A stretch of 64,000 nt of DNA, from contig JAFKFM010000016.1 of assembly GCA_017308135.1 (NCBI GenBank), forward strand, positions 62,001 to 126,000, in the 5' to 3' direction. This DNA is from Alphaproteobacteria bacterium. Lineage in GTDB: Bacteria; Pseudomonadota; Alphaproteobacteria; CACIAM-22H2. The notes below the pieces were generated by a model that worked only from the letters and a program-made list of their open reading frames with translations, made no database searches and was not told the DNA's origin. Made by a program: the position numbers and the translations under genes. Of this stretch, positions 63,126 to 64,000 are shown piece after piece. Numbering within the stretch: position 1 is the first letter of the stretch; the number at the start of each line of letters is the position of its first letter.

Positions 63126-63413
63126 CTACTTCCTCTCGGCCGACTTGTCGCCGCCCGAGGCCGTGTGGCCGTGGAACGTGCGGGTGGGAGAGAATTCGCC
63201 GAATTTGTGGCCGACCATGTTCTCGGTGACCAGAACGGGCAGGAACTTGTGCCCGTTATAGACGCCAAAGGTCAGGCCCACGAATTGCGGGATGATCGTC
63301 GAGCGGCGCGACCAGATCTTGATGATCTCGTTGCGACCCGAGGAACGGGTCTTTTCCGCTTTTTTGAGGAGGTATCCATCGACGAATGGACCCTTCCAAA
63401 CCGAGCGCGACAC
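63126..63413 (-). CDS. rpsS: 30S ribosomal protein S19
   Basis: 95 residues. SRSVWKGPFVDGYLLKKAEK and STIIPQFVGLTFGVYNGHKFLPVLVTENMVGHKFGEF are diagnostic. GTG start at 63413 with GGAGGAG directly upstream. Confidence 0.97.
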   Translation of the reverse strand: MSRSVWKGPFVDGYLLKKAEKTRSSGRNEIIKIWSRRSTIIPQFVGLTFGVYNGHKFLPVLVTENMVGHKFGEFSPTRTFHGHTASGGDKSAERK

Positions 63414-63424
63414 GGTTCTCCTCC

Positions 63425-64000
63425 TTACTTCGCGTTACGACGACGGACGATGAGACGGTCCGTCGACTTGTTGTGACGGGTTTTGTAACCCTTGGTCGGC
63501 TTACCCCAAGGGGTAACCGGATGGCGCCCGCCCTTCGTACGGCCTTCGCCGCCGCCGTGCGGGTGGTCGATCGGGTTCATGGCGGTGCCGCGAACCGTCG
63601 GGCGGATGCCCATCCAGCGCGAGCGACCGGCCTTGCCGATCTTGACGTTCTGATTGTCGGGGTTCGACACCGCGCCGATCGAGGCCCAGGCATCGGCCGA
63701 GACCTTGCGCAGTTCGCCCGACGAAAGGCGCAGAATGGCGTAGCCCTGGTCCTTGCCGACGAGCTGCACGTAGGTGCCGGCCGAACGCGCGAGCTGACCG
63801 CCGCGGCCGACCTTGAGCTCGACGTTATGCACGACCGTGCCGACCGGGATGTTGCGCAACGGCAGCGCGTTGCCCGGCTTGATGTCCGCCTTGTCGCCGG
63901 CGACGACGACATCGCCCGGGGCCAGGCGCTGCGGCGCCAGGATGTAGGCGAACTCGCCGTCCGTGTACTTCACCAACGCGATATACGCCGAACGGTTCGG
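63425..64000 (-). CDS. rplB: 50S ribosomal protein L2, 5'-truncated by window edge
   Basis: The reading frame is open to base 64000 (NRSAYIALVKYTDGEFAYILAP...), so the true start lies outside the window. C-terminal GTAMNPIDHPHGGGEGRTKGGRHPVTPWG is the peptidyl-transferase-proximal L2 motif. The rest of the S10-type cluster should lie beyond the window edge. Confidence 0.98.
   Translation of the reverse strand, partial: PNRSAYIALVKYTDGEFAYILAPQRLAPGDVVVAGDKADIKPGNALPLRNIPVGTVVHNVELKVGRGGQLARSAGTYVQLVGKDQGYAILRLSSGELRKVSADAWASIGAVSNPDNQNVKIGKAGRSRWMGIRPTVRGTAMNPIDHPHGGGEGRTKGGRHPVTPWGKPTKGYKTRHNKSTDRLIVRRRNAK

Overview
The window is high-GC chromosomal DNA from an alphaproteobacterium, most likely Rhodospirillales or a relative. 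Pointers are a MipZ division ATPase, an ATP12-type F1-ATPase assembly factor, a DUF1489 protein, paired PAS_5-type proteins, and a reverse-strand S10/spc/alpha ribosomal cluster. I see no IS element, prophage, CRISPR array or plasmid origin; this looks like core genome with some lineage-specific inserts. The lineage call is inference from gene content only.

Layout. 1-1.7 kb: 3' part of leuA with a clear terminator. 1.7-5.8 kb (-): galU-ugd-pgm-gamma-glutamylcyclotransferase, which makes UDP-glucose, UDP-glucuronate and hexose phosphates for envelope polysaccharide. 5.9-7.5 kb: a secreted NTF2-like protein divergent from a LysR regulator. 7.5-9.9 kb (-): mipZ, a VWA protein and a membrane J-domain protein. 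9.96-13.4 kb (+): pentapeptide-repeat protein, acyl-CoA synthetase and DsbA-fold isomerase, with overlapping ends. 13.5-16.8 kb (-): quinone oxidoreductase, pyridoxal kinase, DUF1489, an Hpt protein and a receiver protein.

16.8-27.6 kb is a leucine/isovalerate degradation locus: ivd, RidA-like, SDR, acyl-CoA dehydrogenase, DsbA-fold isomerase, mccB, liuC, an ion channel, mccA and mvaB. Together these convert isovaleryl-CoA to acetyl-CoA and acetoacetate. A divergent TetR gene carries a perfect 18-bp palindrome touching its start codon. 27.6-32.0 kb (-): EamA transporter, short MetE-like enzyme, malic enzyme, tRNA-Leu(GAG). 32.1-36.0 kb: a LuxR-type regulator with a degenerate receiver, divergent from a soluble chemoreceptor-like protein overlapping a PAS histidine kinase. 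36.0-38.1 kb: lipB and two tandem PAS_5-type genes.

38.1-51.8 kb (-): degP, rarA, rluC, HAD phosphatase, asmA-like, ATP12, pccB, two tiny 2TM genes, pccA, a HEPN-like small protein, a RibD_C reductase, acylphosphatase and a TSUP permease. Most junctions are 4-nt overlaps. 51.9-64 kb (-): rplB (partial) through adk, then rpsM-rpsK-rpoA-rplQ with its own consensus promoter and a strong terminator.

Most of this is ordinary metabolism and translation. The parts most worth a second look are small genes wedged into carboxylase operons (channel, 2TM pair, HEPN-like protein), the degenerate-receiver/soluble-receptor/kinase locus, and several perfect inverted repeats at control points.
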